Shown here piece after piece: positions 26,856 through 35,864 of a DNA stretch of 64,000 nt; within the stretch, counting starts at the first letter, position 1; each line of letters starts with the position of its first letter. The position numbers and the translations under genes are program-made. Where the stretch lies: positions 496,001 to 560,000 of the forward strand of contig JAFKGD010000001.1 in NCBI GenBank assembly GCA_017307855.1. Reading direction: 5' to 3'. Source of the DNA: Burkholderiales bacterium. GTDB lineage: Bacteria > Pseudomonadota > Gammaproteobacteria > Burkholderiales > Burkholderiaceae_C. The notes under the pieces were generated by a model. That model saw only the letters and a program-made list of their open reading frames with translations, did not search any database and was not told the origin of the DNA.

Positions 26856-28295
26856 TCAGCGGAACCAGATGAAAGTCATGGCAGCGAACAACGGCAGCAG
26901 GATGGCGCACGACCACGCCACATAGCCGAAGAAGCTCGGCATGCGCACGCCCCGGTCTTCGGCGATGGCCTTGACCATGAGGTTGGGCGCGTTGCCGATG
27001 TAGGTGTTGGCGCCCATGAACACGGCGCCGGCCGAGATGGCGGCCAGTGTGGGCGCCAGGGTGGTCATGAGCACCTGCGCATCGCCGCCTGCGGTGTTGA
27101 AGAACACCAGGTAGGTGGGCGCATTGTCGAGGAACGAGCTCAAGGCGCCGGTGGCCCAGAAATACATCGCCGGATCGGGCGATCCGTCGGGCCGCGTGAC
27201 CGCCGACACGATGGCGCCGAAGGGCCCCGCCTCGCCCGCGCGCAGCATTGCGATGACCGGAATGATGGTCAGGAAGATGCCCGCGAACAGCTTCGCGACC
27301 TCGGCCATCGGTGCCCAGCCGAACTGGTTGGCCTCATGCACCGCGCGCGGCGTGCACCACAACGACAATGCGGTCACCGCCAGCAGGCCCGCATCGCGCA
27401 CCAGGCCCGGCAGGCTCACCGGCGTGCCGGCCATGTCGAGCACCACGGGCGACTTCCAGAAGCCGGACAGCAGCACCAGGCCCACAACGGCCCCCAGTAG
27501 CGCGAAGTTGCGGCCGCCGTCGATGCCCAGCCGCGGGGTGTCGGGCGTGGGATCGGGCAGTGGCCGGCCATCGTCCTGCTCGCGCCGCAGCATCCAGCGG
27601 TCGAGCGCATAGAACAGCGCCAACAGCACGCCGATGAGAAAGGCCGTGGGTGCCAGGATGTGCTGCAATGTCCAGAAGAAGCTCACGCCCTTGAGGAAGC
27701 CGAGGAACAGCGGCGGATCGCCCAGTGGCGTCAGCGCGCCGCCGGCATTGGAGACGATGAAGATGAAGAAAATCACCACATGCGCATTGCTGCGGCGGTT
27801 GTCGTTGGCGCGGATCAGCGGGCGGATCAGCAGCATCGACGCGCCGGTGGTGCCCATGAAGCTCGCCAGTACCGCGCCCAGCGCGAGGATGCCGGTGTTC
27901 AGGCCCGCGCTGCCATGCAGGTTGCCGCGGATATGAATACCGCCGGCCACCGTATACAGCGCCAGCAGCAGGATGACGAACGGTAAATATTCGGCCAGCA
28001 GCGCGTGTACCACGTTCGCACCGGCCGCGGCAGCGCCGAACTGCCAGGCGAACGGCAGCAGGAAGGCCAGCGCCCAGGCCGCCGTCACCTTGCCGAAGTG
28101 GTGGTGCCAGAAGGCCGGCGCCAGCAACGGCACCAGCGCGATCGACAGCAGCAGGCCGGCGAACGGCACACCCCAGCCCAGAGCGAGTGCGCTGCCGTCG
28201 ATCTCGGCCGCACGCGCCAGGCCGGGCAACGCCAGCATGAGCGACAGGCCAGCGATACGCAGCGCGGGCGGCAGGATCAGGCGCCAGTCTTTCAT
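26856..28295 (-). CDS. Sodium:proton antiporter of the NhaD/ArsB (ion transporter) superfamily
   Basis: A 479-residue membrane protein with a likely cleaved signal (residues 1-29, ending LPGLARA) and about 12 further helices. Conserved polar stretches within helices mark the superfamily: [36 protein letters not shown] and [20 protein letters not shown]. It probably exchanges Na+ for H+, though some relatives move organic anions. The ATG overlaps the pncB stop (ATGA), so it is translationally coupled to pncB. Confidence 0.85.
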   Translation of the reverse strand: MKDWRLILPPALRIAGLSLMLALPGLARAAEIDGSALALGWGVPFAGLLLSIALVPLLAPAFWHHHFGKVTAAWALAFLLPFAWQFGAAAAGANVVHALLAEYLPFVILLLALYTVAGGIHIRGNLHGSAGLNTGILALGAVLASFMGTTGASMLLIRPLIRANDNRRSNAHVVIFFIFIVSNAGGALTPLGDPPLFLGFLKGVSFFWTLQHILAPTAFLIGVLLALFYALDRWMLRREQDDGRPLPDPTPDTPRLGIDGGRNFALLGAVVGLVLLSGFWKSPVVLDMAGTPVSLPGLVRDAGLLAVTALSLWCTPRAVHEANQFGWAPMAEVAKLFAGIFLTIIPVIAMLRAGEAGPFGAIVSAVTRPDGSPDPAMYFWATGALSSFLDNAPTYLVFFNTAGGDAQVLMTTLAPTLAAISAGAVFMGANTYIGNAPNLMVKAIAEDRGVRMPSFFGYVAWSCAILLPLFAAMTFIWFR

Positions 28296-29476
28296 GCGGG
28301 CTGCGGAATTTCGAATACCTGCCGCAGGTAAGCCAGGTAGCGCTCGTCGTCGCACATGTTCTTGGACGGTGTGTCCGACAGCTTGGCGACGGGCTGACCG
28401 TTGCATCGGACCATCTTGATGACGATCTGCAAAGGTTCGTAGCCCAGGTCGTTGGTGAGGTTGGTGCCGATGCCGAACGCCAGCTGGCAACGGCCGCGGA
28501 ACTGGCGGTAGAGCTCGATGGTGCGCGGGATGGTGAGGCCGTCGCTGAAGATCAGCGTCTTGGTGCGCGGATCGACACGATTGCTCGCGTAGTGCGCGAT
28601 CATGCGTTCGCCCCAGCTGAACGGGTCGCCACTGTCATGGCGTGCGCCGTCGAACAGCTTGCAGAAGAACATGTCGAAGTCGCGCAGGAAGGCGTTCATG
28701 CCATACACGTCGGACAGCGCGATGCCCAGATCCCCCCGGTATTCCTTGGCCCACGATTCGAAGCCGAACACCTGGCTGTCGCGCAGCCGCGGGCCCAGCG
28801 CCTGACAGGCCTGCAGATATTCGTGCGCCATCGTGCCCAGAGGCGTGTAGCCCAGCTCCATCGCGTACAGCACGTTGCTGGTGCCGGCGAACTGTCCGCC
28901 AGGCCCGGTGCCCAGACGCTGGCCGAGCTCGCCCAGCACCTCGCGGTGCCACTCGCGCGAGAAGCGCCGCCGCGTGCCGTAATCGGCGATCTTCAGGTCG
29001 CGCAGGCCCTCCCCCTGCAACTGGGCGATCTTGTTCTTCAGGCGGGCGCGGCCTTCGGCCAGCTCAGGCGCCGGGTGACTGTTGCGGAAGTAAACCTCGT
29101 TGACGATGGCCAGCACCGGAATCTCGAACAGGATGGTGTGCAGCCAGGGCCCGCGGATGGCGATGTCGATCTCGCCCGAGTCCAGCGGGGTGACGGTGAT
29201 GTACTTCTCGTTGAGGCGGAACAGCCCGAGGAAATCGATGAAGTCGCTTTTGATGAAGCGCATCGATCGCAGGTAATCGAGTTCGGGCTCGGTGAAACCC
29301 AGCTGGCACAACCCGCGGATCTCTTCACGGATTTCTTCGGCAAGCGGCGCCAGCTGCACCCCGGGGTTGCGACAGCGGAACTTGTATTCGACCTGCGCCC
29401 CCGGAAACTGGTGGAGCACCACCTGCATCATCGTGAACTTGTACAGGTCGGTGTCGAGAAGGCTCTGGATGATCAT
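28292..29476 (-). CDS. pncB: Nicotinate phosphoribosyltransferase
   Basis: A 394-residue PncB, which converts nicotinate, PRPP and ATP to nicotinate mononucleotide in NAD salvage. Family features are the N-terminal [20 protein letters not shown], the phospho-accepting histidine in [13 protein letters not shown], and [16 protein letters not shown]. It is full length. It is the first gene of a leftward operon: pncB, antiporter, hydroxyacid dehydrogenase, rmuC and probably the MFS gene. The 264 bp upstream carry no gene. Confidence 0.94.
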   Translation of the reverse strand: MIIQSLLDTDLYKFTMMQVVLHQFPGAQVEYKFRCRNPGVQLAPLAEEIREEIRGLCQLGFTEPELDYLRSMRFIKSDFIDFLGLFRLNEKYITVTPLDSGEIDIAIRGPWLHTILFEIPVLAIVNEVYFRNSHPAPELAEGRARLKNKIAQLQGEGLRDLKIADYGTRRRFSREWHREVLGELGQRLGTGPGGQFAGTSNVLYAMELGYTPLGTMAHEYLQACQALGPRLRDSQVFGFESWAKEYRGDLGIALSDVYGMNAFLRDFDMFFCKLFDGARHDSGDPFSWGERMIAHYASNRVDPRTKTLIFSDGLTIPRTIELYRQFRGRCQLAFGIGTNLTNDLGYEPLQIVIKMVRCNGQPVAKLSDTPSKNMCDDERYLAYLRQVFEIPQPA

Positions 29477-29740
29477 GTCGAAGGCCGCGGTGCGCGTCGG
29501 CCGGCTCGGTGCCGCGACGCGCCAGTGTTGTGCTGCTGTCTGTGCTCGATGTGGCGCGGTGCCGGTGGCGCCGCGTTGTCCCGCGCCAAAGTGTAGGCCA
29601 TCGCGCAGCGCCGCGCCCGATGTAGGCAGGCACCGACATCCCCTGCCCCGGGCTTCCTACCTGTGTATCGAGGCCGCGCTCCTACAGTGCATTCAGGCCC
29701 GCAGTACGTGTGCGGACTCCAACGAACCCAAGGAGATGCA
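29477..29740. other. Intergenic region with dispersed TGTAGG/CCTAC hexamers
   Basis: No gene is seen between the divergent pncB and CsbD genes. TGTAGG occurs at 29592-29597 and 29621-29626, and its complement at 29656-29661 (CCTACC) and 29681-29686 (CCTACA). The copies point toward each other. They may be binding sites for a regulator of the CsbD unit. No clear sigma-70 promoter was recognised. Confidence 0.4.
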
Positions 29741-29965
29741 ATGAACAAGGATCAAGTCGAAGGCAACTGGAAGCAGTTCAAGGGCAAGGTCAAGGAGCAA
29801 TGGGGCAAGCTGACCGATGACGACCTGGACGTCATCAACGGCCGCCGTGAACAGCTGCTTGGTCGCATCCAGGAGCGCCACGGCCTGAGCCAGGAGCAGG
29901 CCGAAACGCAGGTGACCGACTGGCACCGCAAGAACCCTGACTTCTTCTTCGAGCGTTCGCAGTAA
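29741..29965 (+). CDS. CsbD-family stress protein
   Basis: A 74-residue hydrophilic protein of the CsbD family, with the signature NKDQVEGNWKQFKGKVKEQW followed by GKLTDDDLDVINGRREQLLG. CsbD-type proteins are induced by general stress; their molecular role is unknown. A strong AGGAG ribosome site lies 6 bp before the ATG. The next gene, a secreted Lys/Ala-rich protein, starts 43 bp downstream and may be cotranscribed. Confidence 0.92.
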   Translation: MNKDQVEGNWKQFKGKVKEQWGKLTDDDLDVINGRREQLLGRIQERHGLSQEQAETQVTDWHRKNPDFFFERSQ

Positions 29966-30008
29966 GCCAGCCGGAAGCCCTCGCCCACACCCACCAGGAG
30001 AACACACC

Positions 30009-30404
30009 ATGAAAAAAACCCTCCCCCTGCTTGTCGCTGCCTCGTTCGCCTTTGCCTTCGCCGGCAGCGCTTCCGCAATGACCAAGGAAGAGCACAAGGC
30101 GCAGAAGGACAGCATCGCCGCCAACTACAAGGCCGCCAAGGAACGCTGCGCCGCCATGGACGGCAATGCCAAGGACATCTGCAATGCCGAGGCCCGGGGC
30201 CAGGAAAAGGTCGCCAAGGCCGAACTGGAAGCCCAGTTCAAGCCCAGCCCCAAGGCCACCGCCAAAGTGGCCGAGGTGAAGGCCGACGCCGCCTACGACG
30301 TGGCCAAGGAAAAGTGCGACGACCTGGCTGGCAATGCCAAGGACGCCTGCCAGAAGGAAGCCAAGGCCGCCCAGGCCAGCGCCAAGGCCGGGACGCGCGG
30401 CTGA
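30009..30404 (+). CDS. Secreted Lys/Ala-rich protein with two Cys repeats
   Basis: A 131-residue protein with a clear signal peptide (residues 1-23, MKKTLPLLVAASFAFAFAGS, then ASA). The mature part is rich in Ala, Lys and Glu and predicted helical. It contains two copies of a repeat, CAAMDGNAKDICNAEARG (about residues 46-63) and CDDLAGNAKDACQKEAKA (about 103-120), each with two cysteines seven residues apart inside the shared GNAKD core. Such proteins are widespread beside CsbD/BON-type stress genes in Burkholderiales; no function is known. An AGGAG site precedes the ATG. Confidence 0.8.
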   Translation: MKKTLPLLVAASFAFAFAGSASAMTKEEHKAQKDSIAANYKAAKERCAAMDGNAKDICNAEARGQEKVAKAELEAQFKPSPKATAKVAEVKADAAYDVAKEKCDDLAGNAKDACQKEAKAAQASAKAGTRG

Positions 30405-30433
30405 CGCGCACGGGTGCCTCGGCACTCGCCCTC

Positions 30434-30470
30434 GGGCCGGTTTCCGCAAGGGGCCGGCCCTTCCCCTTTT
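30434..30470 (+). terminator. Intrinsic terminator after the CsbD/secreted-protein unit
   Basis: A GGGCCGG (30434-30440) and CCGGCCC (30454-30460) stem is followed by TTCCCCTTTT. The T tract is interrupted, so it is of moderate strength. It precedes the convergent nitroreductase gene. Confidence 0.5.
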
Positions 30471-30483
30471 CAGGCCTGCTGCA

Positions 30484-31230
30484 TCACGGGCAAGGCTCGT
30501 CCACCCAGCAGGCGAACTCATCGACGGCGGCACGCGGCGTCTCGAATCGATTGACCGGATCGGCCTCGTCGGCCCATCCCAGCGCCATACCGCACACCAG
30601 CATCTCCTGCCCGCCCGCGCCCACCAGCGGCAGGACGATCCGCGCGTAGCCGTTCCAGGCTGCCTGCGCACACGTGTGCAGACCTCTCGCCCGAGCCGCC
30701 ACCATGAGGCTTTGCAGGAACATTCCGTAGTCGATGAGGCTGCCCGCGGACAACGAGCGGTCGACGGTGAAGAACAGCCCCACAGGCGCATCGAACAGAC
30801 GGAAGTTCCGCTGATGCTGGGCATGCATGCGTTCCTTCTCTCCGCGCGCGATACCCAGCAGGCCATACAGGCCCCAGCCCGTCTGACGGCGACGCTCGAT
30901 GAACGGCGAGCGCCATTCGCGCGGGTAGTAGTCGTACTCCTCGGCGTAGTGCGCGGCAAGCGAAGGGTCGTCGCGGATGGCGTCATGCGCGGCGCACACC
31001 TGGCGCACCAGCGCATCACGCTTGTCGCCTTGCAGCACGTAGACACGCCAAGGCTGGATGTTGCTGCCCGAAGGCGCGCGGCTGGCAACGCGAAGGATGT
31101 GTTCGAGCATGTCGCGCGGCACGGGGCGTGGCAGGAAGGCGCGGGCCGAAAAGCGGCTCTCGATGGCGCAATCGACGCTGGCGGCATCGGCCACCACCGC
31201 GCTCACCTGCGGCCCGGGCGGTCCGCTCAT
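30484..31230 (-). CDS. Nitroreductase-family protein
   Basis: A 248-residue FMN-dependent nitroreductase-family enzyme. The N-terminal FMN-binding pattern is visible (IESRFSARAFLPRPVPRDML, then RVASRAPSGSNIQPWRVYVL). The C-terminal half has GSLIDYGMFLQSLMVAARAR. It is longer than the NfsB type by an inserted segment (about residues 85-130, with EYDYYPREWRSPF) and resembles the group annotated as nitroreductase or NADH-quinone reductase of unknown substrate. The ATG at 31230 overlaps the stop of the upstream thioesterase gene (ATGA), so the pair is coupled. Confidence 0.85.
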   Translation of the reverse strand: MSGPPGPQVSAVVADAASVDCAIESRFSARAFLPRPVPRDMLEHILRVASRAPSGSNIQPWRVYVLQGDKRDALVRQVCAAHDAIRDDPSLAAHYAEEYDYYPREWRSPFIERRRQTGWGLYGLLGIARGEKERMHAQHQRNFRLFDAPVGLFFTVDRSLSAGSLIDYGMFLQSLMVAARARGLHTCAQAAWNGYARIVLPLVGAGGQEMLVCGMALGWADEADPVNRFETPRAAVDEFACWVDEPCP

Positions 31231-31709
31231 GTCAGGCCCTGCAGGACGGAATGCAGGGCCGGCGGCAGCGGCACCGGCCGCCGCGTGGCGCGGTCCACGT
31301 ACACGTGCACGAAGTGGCCGCGGGCTGCCGACATCGCTTCGTCCTGCGCGAAGAGCCCAATCTCGTAGCGCACGCTTGACGACCCGATGTGCGCGACGCG
31401 CACGCCCGCATCGACTTGCTGGGGAAAGGCCAGCGGTGCAAAGTAATGGCATTGCGTTTCCACCACCAGGCCGATCACCGCTCCATGGTGAATATCGAGC
31501 GCGCCGCGATCGACGAGTAGCCCGTTGACCGCCGTGTCGAACCAGCTGTAGTAGACAACGTTGTTGACGTGTCCGTAGATGTCGTTGTCCATCCAGCGGG
31601 TGGCGATGGGCCGGAAGGCGCGGAAACCCTCGCGTCCGACGGGCCGGGGCCGCGGAACCGCCAGGCTGGCGGCCGTTGCAGGGTCATTGGGCATGGGGAT
31701 GGCACGCAT
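31227..31709 (-). CDS. Hotdog-fold acyl-CoA thioesterase
   Basis: A 160-residue single hotdog domain of the 4-hydroxybenzoyl-CoA thioesterase/YbgC type. The active-site helix region reads TRWMDNDIYGHVNNVVYYSW, with the DxDxxGHVNN pattern. It hydrolyses an acyl-CoA; chain preference is not readable. The first 25 residues are a Pro-rich extension and an ATG at residue 6 is an alternative start. Its stop overlaps the start of the nitroreductase gene. Confidence 0.87.
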   Translation of the reverse strand: MRAIPMPNDPATAASLAVPRPRPVGREGFRAFRPIATRWMDNDIYGHVNNVVYYSWFDTAVNGLLVDRGALDIHHGAVIGLVVETQCHYFAPLAFPQQVDAGVRVAHIGSSSVRYEIGLFAQDEAMSAARGHFVHVYVDRATRRPVPLPPALHSVLQGLT

Positions 31710-31889
31710 CGCGGCGATTCTGCCAGTGGCCGCCCCGAGGCCCCCGGCACGTCACTTCTAGGCGATCGCGCCTAATCTTGCTGCAGCGCAACAAAAACGC
31801 TTGCAATGCCCCTCCCCATCCCTATACTTCCAATCATGCTGCACCGCAACATTCGCGTGCAGCCCCCTCAACTCAAAGGAGCTCTCGAC

Positions 31890-32438
31890 ATGACCGTCAC
31901 CGCTGAACAGATCGTGGAATCGCACAAGGCCAACATGGAAACGCTGTTCGGCCTGACCGCCAAGGCCTTCGAAGGCGTCGAAAAGCTCATCGAGCTGAAC
32001 ATCACCGCTTCCAAGGCTGCGCTGGCTGACGCCTCGGCCGTCTCCAAGGCCACGCTGAGCGTCAAGGACGCGCAGGAGCTGCTGGCCCTGCAGGCGAGCC
32101 TGTTCCAGCCGCTGGCCGAGAAGACCGCCGCCTACAACCGCCACCTGTACGACATCACGTCGAGCACCGGCGCCGAATTCGGCAAGGCCTTCGAAGCCAA
32201 GATCGCCGAAGGCCAGAAAACCTTCGTGAACCTGGTGGACAGCGCTGCCAAGAACGCACCCGCCGGCTCGGAAACCGCCGTGGGCGCGCTCAAGAGCATG
32301 GTCGCCGCCGGCAACAACGCGTTCGACTCGGTGCAGAAGGCCCTCAAGCAGGCCAGCGATCTGGCCGAGTCCAATTTCAACGCGATGTCCTCGCAAGCCG
32401 TGAACGCCACCAAGACGGCTACCCGCGCCAAGCGCTGA
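31890..32438 (+). CDS. phaP: Phasin family protein
   Basis: A 182-residue phasin that coats polyhydroxyalkanoate granules. The typical start is [20 protein letters not shown]. The rest is amphipathic helix rich in Ala, Lys, Ser and Thr, with the phasin segment [20 protein letters not shown], and it ends in a basic tail (TKTATRAKR). The ATG at 31890 follows AAAGGAG; 28 earlier open codons are not conserved-looking. It implies the organism stores PHA, although no phaC, phaA or phaB is in the window. A strong terminator follows. Confidence 0.92.
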   Translation: MTVTAEQIVESHKANMETLFGLTAKAFEGVEKLIELNITASKAALADASAVSKATLSVKDAQELLALQASLFQPLAEKTAAYNRHLYDITSSTGAEFGKAFEAKIAEGQKTFVNLVDSAAKNAPAGSETAVGALKSMVAAGNNAFDSVQKALKQASDLAESNFNAMSSQAVNATKTATRAKR

Positions 32439-32532
32439 GACGGCGCCATTGCTTTCGGCTGACGGCGCTGCCGCCAGCCACCCTTGTCTCCTCGGGTCTT
32501 TTCGAGCTGCTGCGCGGTTCAGGGATCCGTTC

Positions 32533-32565
32533 AAGGCCTCACCGGATCGGTGAGGCCTTTTTTTC
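32533..32565 (+). terminator. Intrinsic terminator after the phasin gene
   Basis: A perfect 12-bp stem (AAGGCCTCACCG/CGGTGAGGCCTT) with a GAT loop is followed by a T run (TTTTT). It is about 95 bp after the phasin stop, giving a long 3' untranslated region. Confidence 0.88.
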
Positions 32566-32594
32566 GTCCATCGACCGCGCGGGGCTACACTGAG

Positions 32595-32614
32595 TGACGT
32601 TTACGTCAACGTCA
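32595..32614. promoter_or_regulatory. Operator-like ACGTCA repeats upstream of the SDR gene
   Basis: The palindrome TGACGT-TT-ACGTCA (32595-32608) is followed directly by another ACGTCA (32609-32614), giving three half-sites. It lies 30-50 bp upstream of the SDR start. The pattern resembles operators of regulators of fatty-acid or branched-chain acyl-CoA degradation in proteobacteria (PsrA/LiuR-like); the assignment is an inference. Confidence 0.45.
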
Positions 32615-32643
32615 ACTCATCAACCATTTCAGCGGAGATTCCC

Positions 32644-33402
32644 ATGGACATCGAGGGCAAGGCATTCATCGTCACCGGCGGCGCATCCGGGCTGGGCGAA
32701 GGCACGGCGCGCATGCTGGCCGCAGCGGGCGGCAAGGTGGTGATCGCCGACATGCAGGCCGACAAGGGCGAGGTTGTGGCGCGCGACATGGGCGGCGTGT
32801 TCGTGCGCTGCGATGTCACCAGCGAGGCCGACGGGCAGGCCGCCGTCGACGCGGCGCAGAAGCTCGGCAAGCTCGCCGGCCTGGTCAACTGCGCCGGCAT
32901 CGCACCCGCCGAAAAAACCGTCGGCAAGAACGGCGCGCATTCGCTGGCACTGTTCAGCAAGACAGTCACCGTCAACCTGATCGGCAGCTTCAACATGATC
33001 CGCCTGGCCGCGGCCGCCATGAGCGCCAACGAGCCCGAACCCACGGGCGAGCGCGGCGTGCTGATCTCCACCGCCTCGGTCGCGGCCTACGACGGCCAGA
33101 TCGGCCAGGCGGCCTACAGTGCCTCCAAGGGCGGCGTGGTGGGCATGACGCTGCCGATCGCGCGCGACCTGGCCCGCAACGGCATCCGCAACATGACGAT
33201 CGCCCCCGGCATCTTCGGCACGCCCATGCTGTTCGGCATGCCCCAGGAAGTGCAGGACGCACTGGCGGCGGGCGTGCCCTTCCCGTCGCGGCTGGGCACG
33301 CCCGAGGACTACGCCAAGCTCGTGCGGCACATCCTCGAGAACGACATGCTCAACGGCGAAGTGATCCGCCTGGACGGTGCGATCCGCCTGCCGCCACGCT
33401 GA
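32644..33402 (+). CDS. SDR-family 3-hydroxyacyl-CoA dehydrogenase (type II-like)
   Basis: A 252-residue short-chain dehydrogenase/reductase. The NAD loop is [15 protein letters not shown]. The catalytic serine and Y-x3-K are in [20 protein letters not shown] followed by KGG. Insertions and the C-terminus ([17 protein letters not shown] and [17 protein letters not shown]) match the human HSD17B10-like 3-hydroxyacyl-CoA dehydrogenase type II group, used in short or branched acyl-CoA oxidation. It is a single-gene unit with an operator-like element in front. Confidence 0.87.
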   Translation: MDIEGKAFIVTGGASGLGEGTARMLAAAGGKVVIADMQADKGEVVARDMGGVFVRCDVTSEADGQAAVDAAQKLGKLAGLVNCAGIAPAEKTVGKNGAHSLALFSKTVTVNLIGSFNMIRLAAAAMSANEPEPTGERGVLISTASVAAYDGQIGQAAYSASKGGVVGMTLPIARDLARNGIRNMTIAPGIFGTPMLFGMPQEVQDALAAGVPFPSRLGTPEDYAKLVRHILENDMLNGEVIRLDGAIRLPPR

Positions 33403-33525
33403 CTTCGCCCCATTCCGCGTGCGCGGCGCGGGATGCATTTCCTTTCATTTGATCCGCTCCAGCGCAGGCATGGCCGCAAAGTGGACAGCTACGATCGCCG
33501 CTACCCCTACGCGAGGAGACACGGC

Positions 33526-35391
33526 ATGATGATCGATCGCAGCACAATCCCGACCGGGCTCCTCTGGACCGCGCTGGCGTCGGCGCTCCTGGCGGCGGGC
33601 TGCGCCTCCCGTGCGGACCTGGGCTACGTGCCACCGACCGCGCCCCTGCAGCCCGAGGGCTCGTCAGGCTACGTCGAGAAACCCGGCTGGGCTGCGCGCA
33701 AGTTCGCCGTCGCCGCCGCCAATCCGCTGGCCACCGACGCCGGCTTCCAGGTTCTCAGGGCCGGCGGCTCGGCCGTCGATGCGGCGATCGCCGTGCAGAT
33801 GGTGCTCACACTGGTGGAGCCTCAATCCAGCGGAATCGGCGGCGGCGCTTTCCTGCTGCACTCTGGCGCCGGCAAGGTCGAGGCCTATGACGGCCGCGAG
33901 ACAGCGCCCGCCGCCGCCACCGACCAGCTGTTCCTGCTACCCGACGGCAAGCCGATGGCGTTCCACGACGCCGTGGTCGGCGGCCGCTCGGTCGGCACGC
34001 CCGGCACGGTACGCATGCTTGAAGCCGCGCACCGCGAGCATGGCCGCCTGCCCTGGGCCGCGCTGTTCCAGCCTGCCATCCGGCTGGCCGAAGACGGTTT
34101 TCGCGTGAGCCCGCGGCTGCACACCCTGCTCGCCGCAGAACAACACCTGAAGAAGGACCCGGTCGCCGCCGCCTACTTCTATACGCCCGACGGTGCCCCG
34201 CTGGCCGTGGGGACGGTGCTGCGCAACCCCGGCCTGGCCGCCGTGCTGCGCGACATCGCCGCGCGCGGCTCCAGCGCACTGCACGACGGGCCGGTGGCGC
34301 AGGCCATCGTCGCCAAGGTGCGCAGCCACCCCACCAACCCCGGCACGCTGGCGCTGTCGGACCTGGCCGGCTACCAGCCGAAGAAGCGCGCGCCGCTGTG
34401 CCACGACCTCGCCGCCGCGGGCCGCGCCTACAGCATCTGCGGGATGCCGCCACCGAGCTCGGGCGCCATCGCCATCGGCCAGATCCTCGGCATCCTGGCG
34501 CGCACGCCGGGGGCGCAGTTGCCACCCGGCGAAGGCATGCCGGGCTTTTGGGGGCCGGCGCCCTCGGCCGACTGGCTGCACTACTACACCGAGGCGTCGC
34601 GCCTGGCTTTTGCCGACCGCGCGCAGTACCTGGCCGACCCCGACTTCGTCGCCCCTCCCGGCGGCAACTGGATGAGCTTGCTCGCGCCAGCCTACCTCGA
34701 CCAGCGCGCGCGCCTGATCGGCGGCCAGAGCATGAAGACCGCGCAGCCCGGCAACCCAGGGGCCATGCGAACGAGCTACGCGCCCATGGCGGAGCAGCCC
34801 GAATACGGCACCTCGCATATCAGCATCGTCGATGCGCAAGGCAATGCAGTGGCCATGACCACCACCATCGAAGACCAGTTCGGATCGCGGCAGATGGTGC
34901 AGTTGCCGGGCTTGGCCGGTGGCTTCCTGCTCAACAACGAGCTCACCGATTTCAGCTTCGCGCCCACCGACGCGCAGGGCCGGCCGGTCGCCAACCGCGT
35001 CGAGCCGGGCAAGCGCCCACGCTCATCGATGTCGCCCACGCTGGTGTTCGACAAGGCCACGGGCGAGCTTGTGATGAGCGGCGGCAGTCCTGGCGGCGCG
35101 CTCATCATCCATTTCACGGCCAAGACGCTGCACGGCGTACTCAGCTGGGGCCTGCTACCCCAGCAGGCCATCAGCCTGCCCAACTTCGCGTCACTGGGCG
35201 GGCCGACCGTGCTGGAGGAAAAGCGCTTCCCCGCGACCACGGTGGAAGCGCTGCGCGCACGCGGCCACGAGGTGCGCGAACAGGCCATGACCAGCGGCCT
35301 GCAAGCCATCAGCCGCGCCAACGTGCACGGCGAGCTCATGCTGCTGGGTGGCGCCGACCCGCGCCGCGAAGGCATCGTGATGGGCGAGTGA
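33526..35391 (+). CDS. ggt: Gamma-glutamyltransferase, lipoprotein form
   Basis: A 621-residue gamma-glutamyltransferase, which splits glutathione and other gamma-glutamyl compounds in the periplasm. It is autoprocessed; the nucleophile that becomes the N-terminus of the small subunit is T429 in the motif EYGTSHISIVDAQGNAVAMT. SGGSPGGALIIHFTAKTL is the oxyanion region. The signal sequence ends in the lipobox LLAAGC (cysteine near residue 26), so the enzyme is predicted to be lipid-anchored, unlike soluble E. coli Ggt. The ATG at 33526 follows GAGGAG. Confidence 0.92.
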   Translation: MMIDRSTIPTGLLWTALASALLAAGCASRADLGYVPPTAPLQPEGSSGYVEKPGWAARKFAVAAANPLATDAGFQVLRAGGSAVDAAIAVQMVLTLVEPQSSGIGGGAFLLHSGAGKVEAYDGRETAPAAATDQLFLLPDGKPMAFHDAVVGGRSVGTPGTVRMLEAAHREHGRLPWAALFQPAIRLAEDGFRVSPRLHTLLAAEQHLKKDPVAAAYFYTPDGAPLAVGTVLRNPGLAAVLRDIAARGSSALHDGPVAQAIVAKVRSHPTNPGTLALSDLAGYQPKKRAPLCHDLAAAGRAYSICGMPPPSSGAIAIGQILGILARTPGAQLPPGEGMPGFWGPAPSADWLHYYTEASRLAFADRAQYLADPDFVAPPGGNWMSLLAPAYLDQRARLIGGQSMKTAQPGNPGAMRTSYAPMAEQPEYGTSHISIVDAQGNAVAMTTTIEDQFGSRQMVQLPGLAGGFLLNNELTDFSFAPTDAQGRPVANRVEPGKRPRSSMSPTLVFDKATGELVMSGGSPGGALIIHFTAKTLHGVLSWGLLPQQAISLPNFASLGGPTVLEEKRFPATTVEALRARGHEVREQAMTSGLQAISRANVHGELMLLGGADPRREGIVMGE

Positions 35392-35443
35392 ACGACCTGG
35401 CCGGGGCGTCCCCACGAACATGTCGATGTCAACGAGGTTTGAA

Positions 35444-35848
35444 ATGAAGAAACAACGAACGATCCCCGCCCTGCTGCTCCCCCTGCTGTCGGCCGCCGCC
35501 CTTGGGCTGGCGTGGTCGGTCCCCGCTGCCGCGCAGAACAAGACCTTCACCTGCGGGCGCGACTTCGCGCAACTGGGTGACTCCAGGACCACGGTCGAGA
35601 TGAAATGCGGACGCCCGGCCGCCACCGGCAGTATCTGCAAGCAGATCGAATATCCGGCCCATGTGAACGGCAACGTCACGGGCCAGCCGATGCCCGGACA
35701 CGACGCCAACAACCGCGTCGTGATCCGTGTTCCCGCGTGCGAGAACCTGGAGGAATGGGTCTACAAGCCCGGCGCCGGCCAATTCGTCACCACGCTGCGG
35801 TTCCGCGAAGGCACACTGCACGAGATCAGCTACGGCCCGCGCATGTAG
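35444..35848 (+). CDS. DUF2845-like secreted protein
   Basis: A 134-residue protein with a signal peptide (residues 1-31, ending SVPAAA). The mature part resembles DUF2845 proteins: a TFTCGRDFAQLGDSRTTVEM segment, CGRP, and a beta-rich end (LEEWVYKPGAGQFVTTLRF then REGTLHEI). Four cysteines are present and could form disulfides. DUF2845 has no known function. The ATG at 35444 follows GAGG; an upstream ATG eight codons earlier lacks a ribosome site. It lies 52 bp after ggt and may be cotranscribed. Confidence 0.75.
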   Translation: MKKQRTIPALLLPLLSAAALGLAWSVPAAAQNKTFTCGRDFAQLGDSRTTVEMKCGRPAATGSICKQIEYPAHVNGNVTGQPMPGHDANNRVVIRVPACENLEEWVYKPGAGQFVTTLRFREGTLHEISYGPRM

Positions 35849-35864
35849 CCAGCGCCGCGATCGG

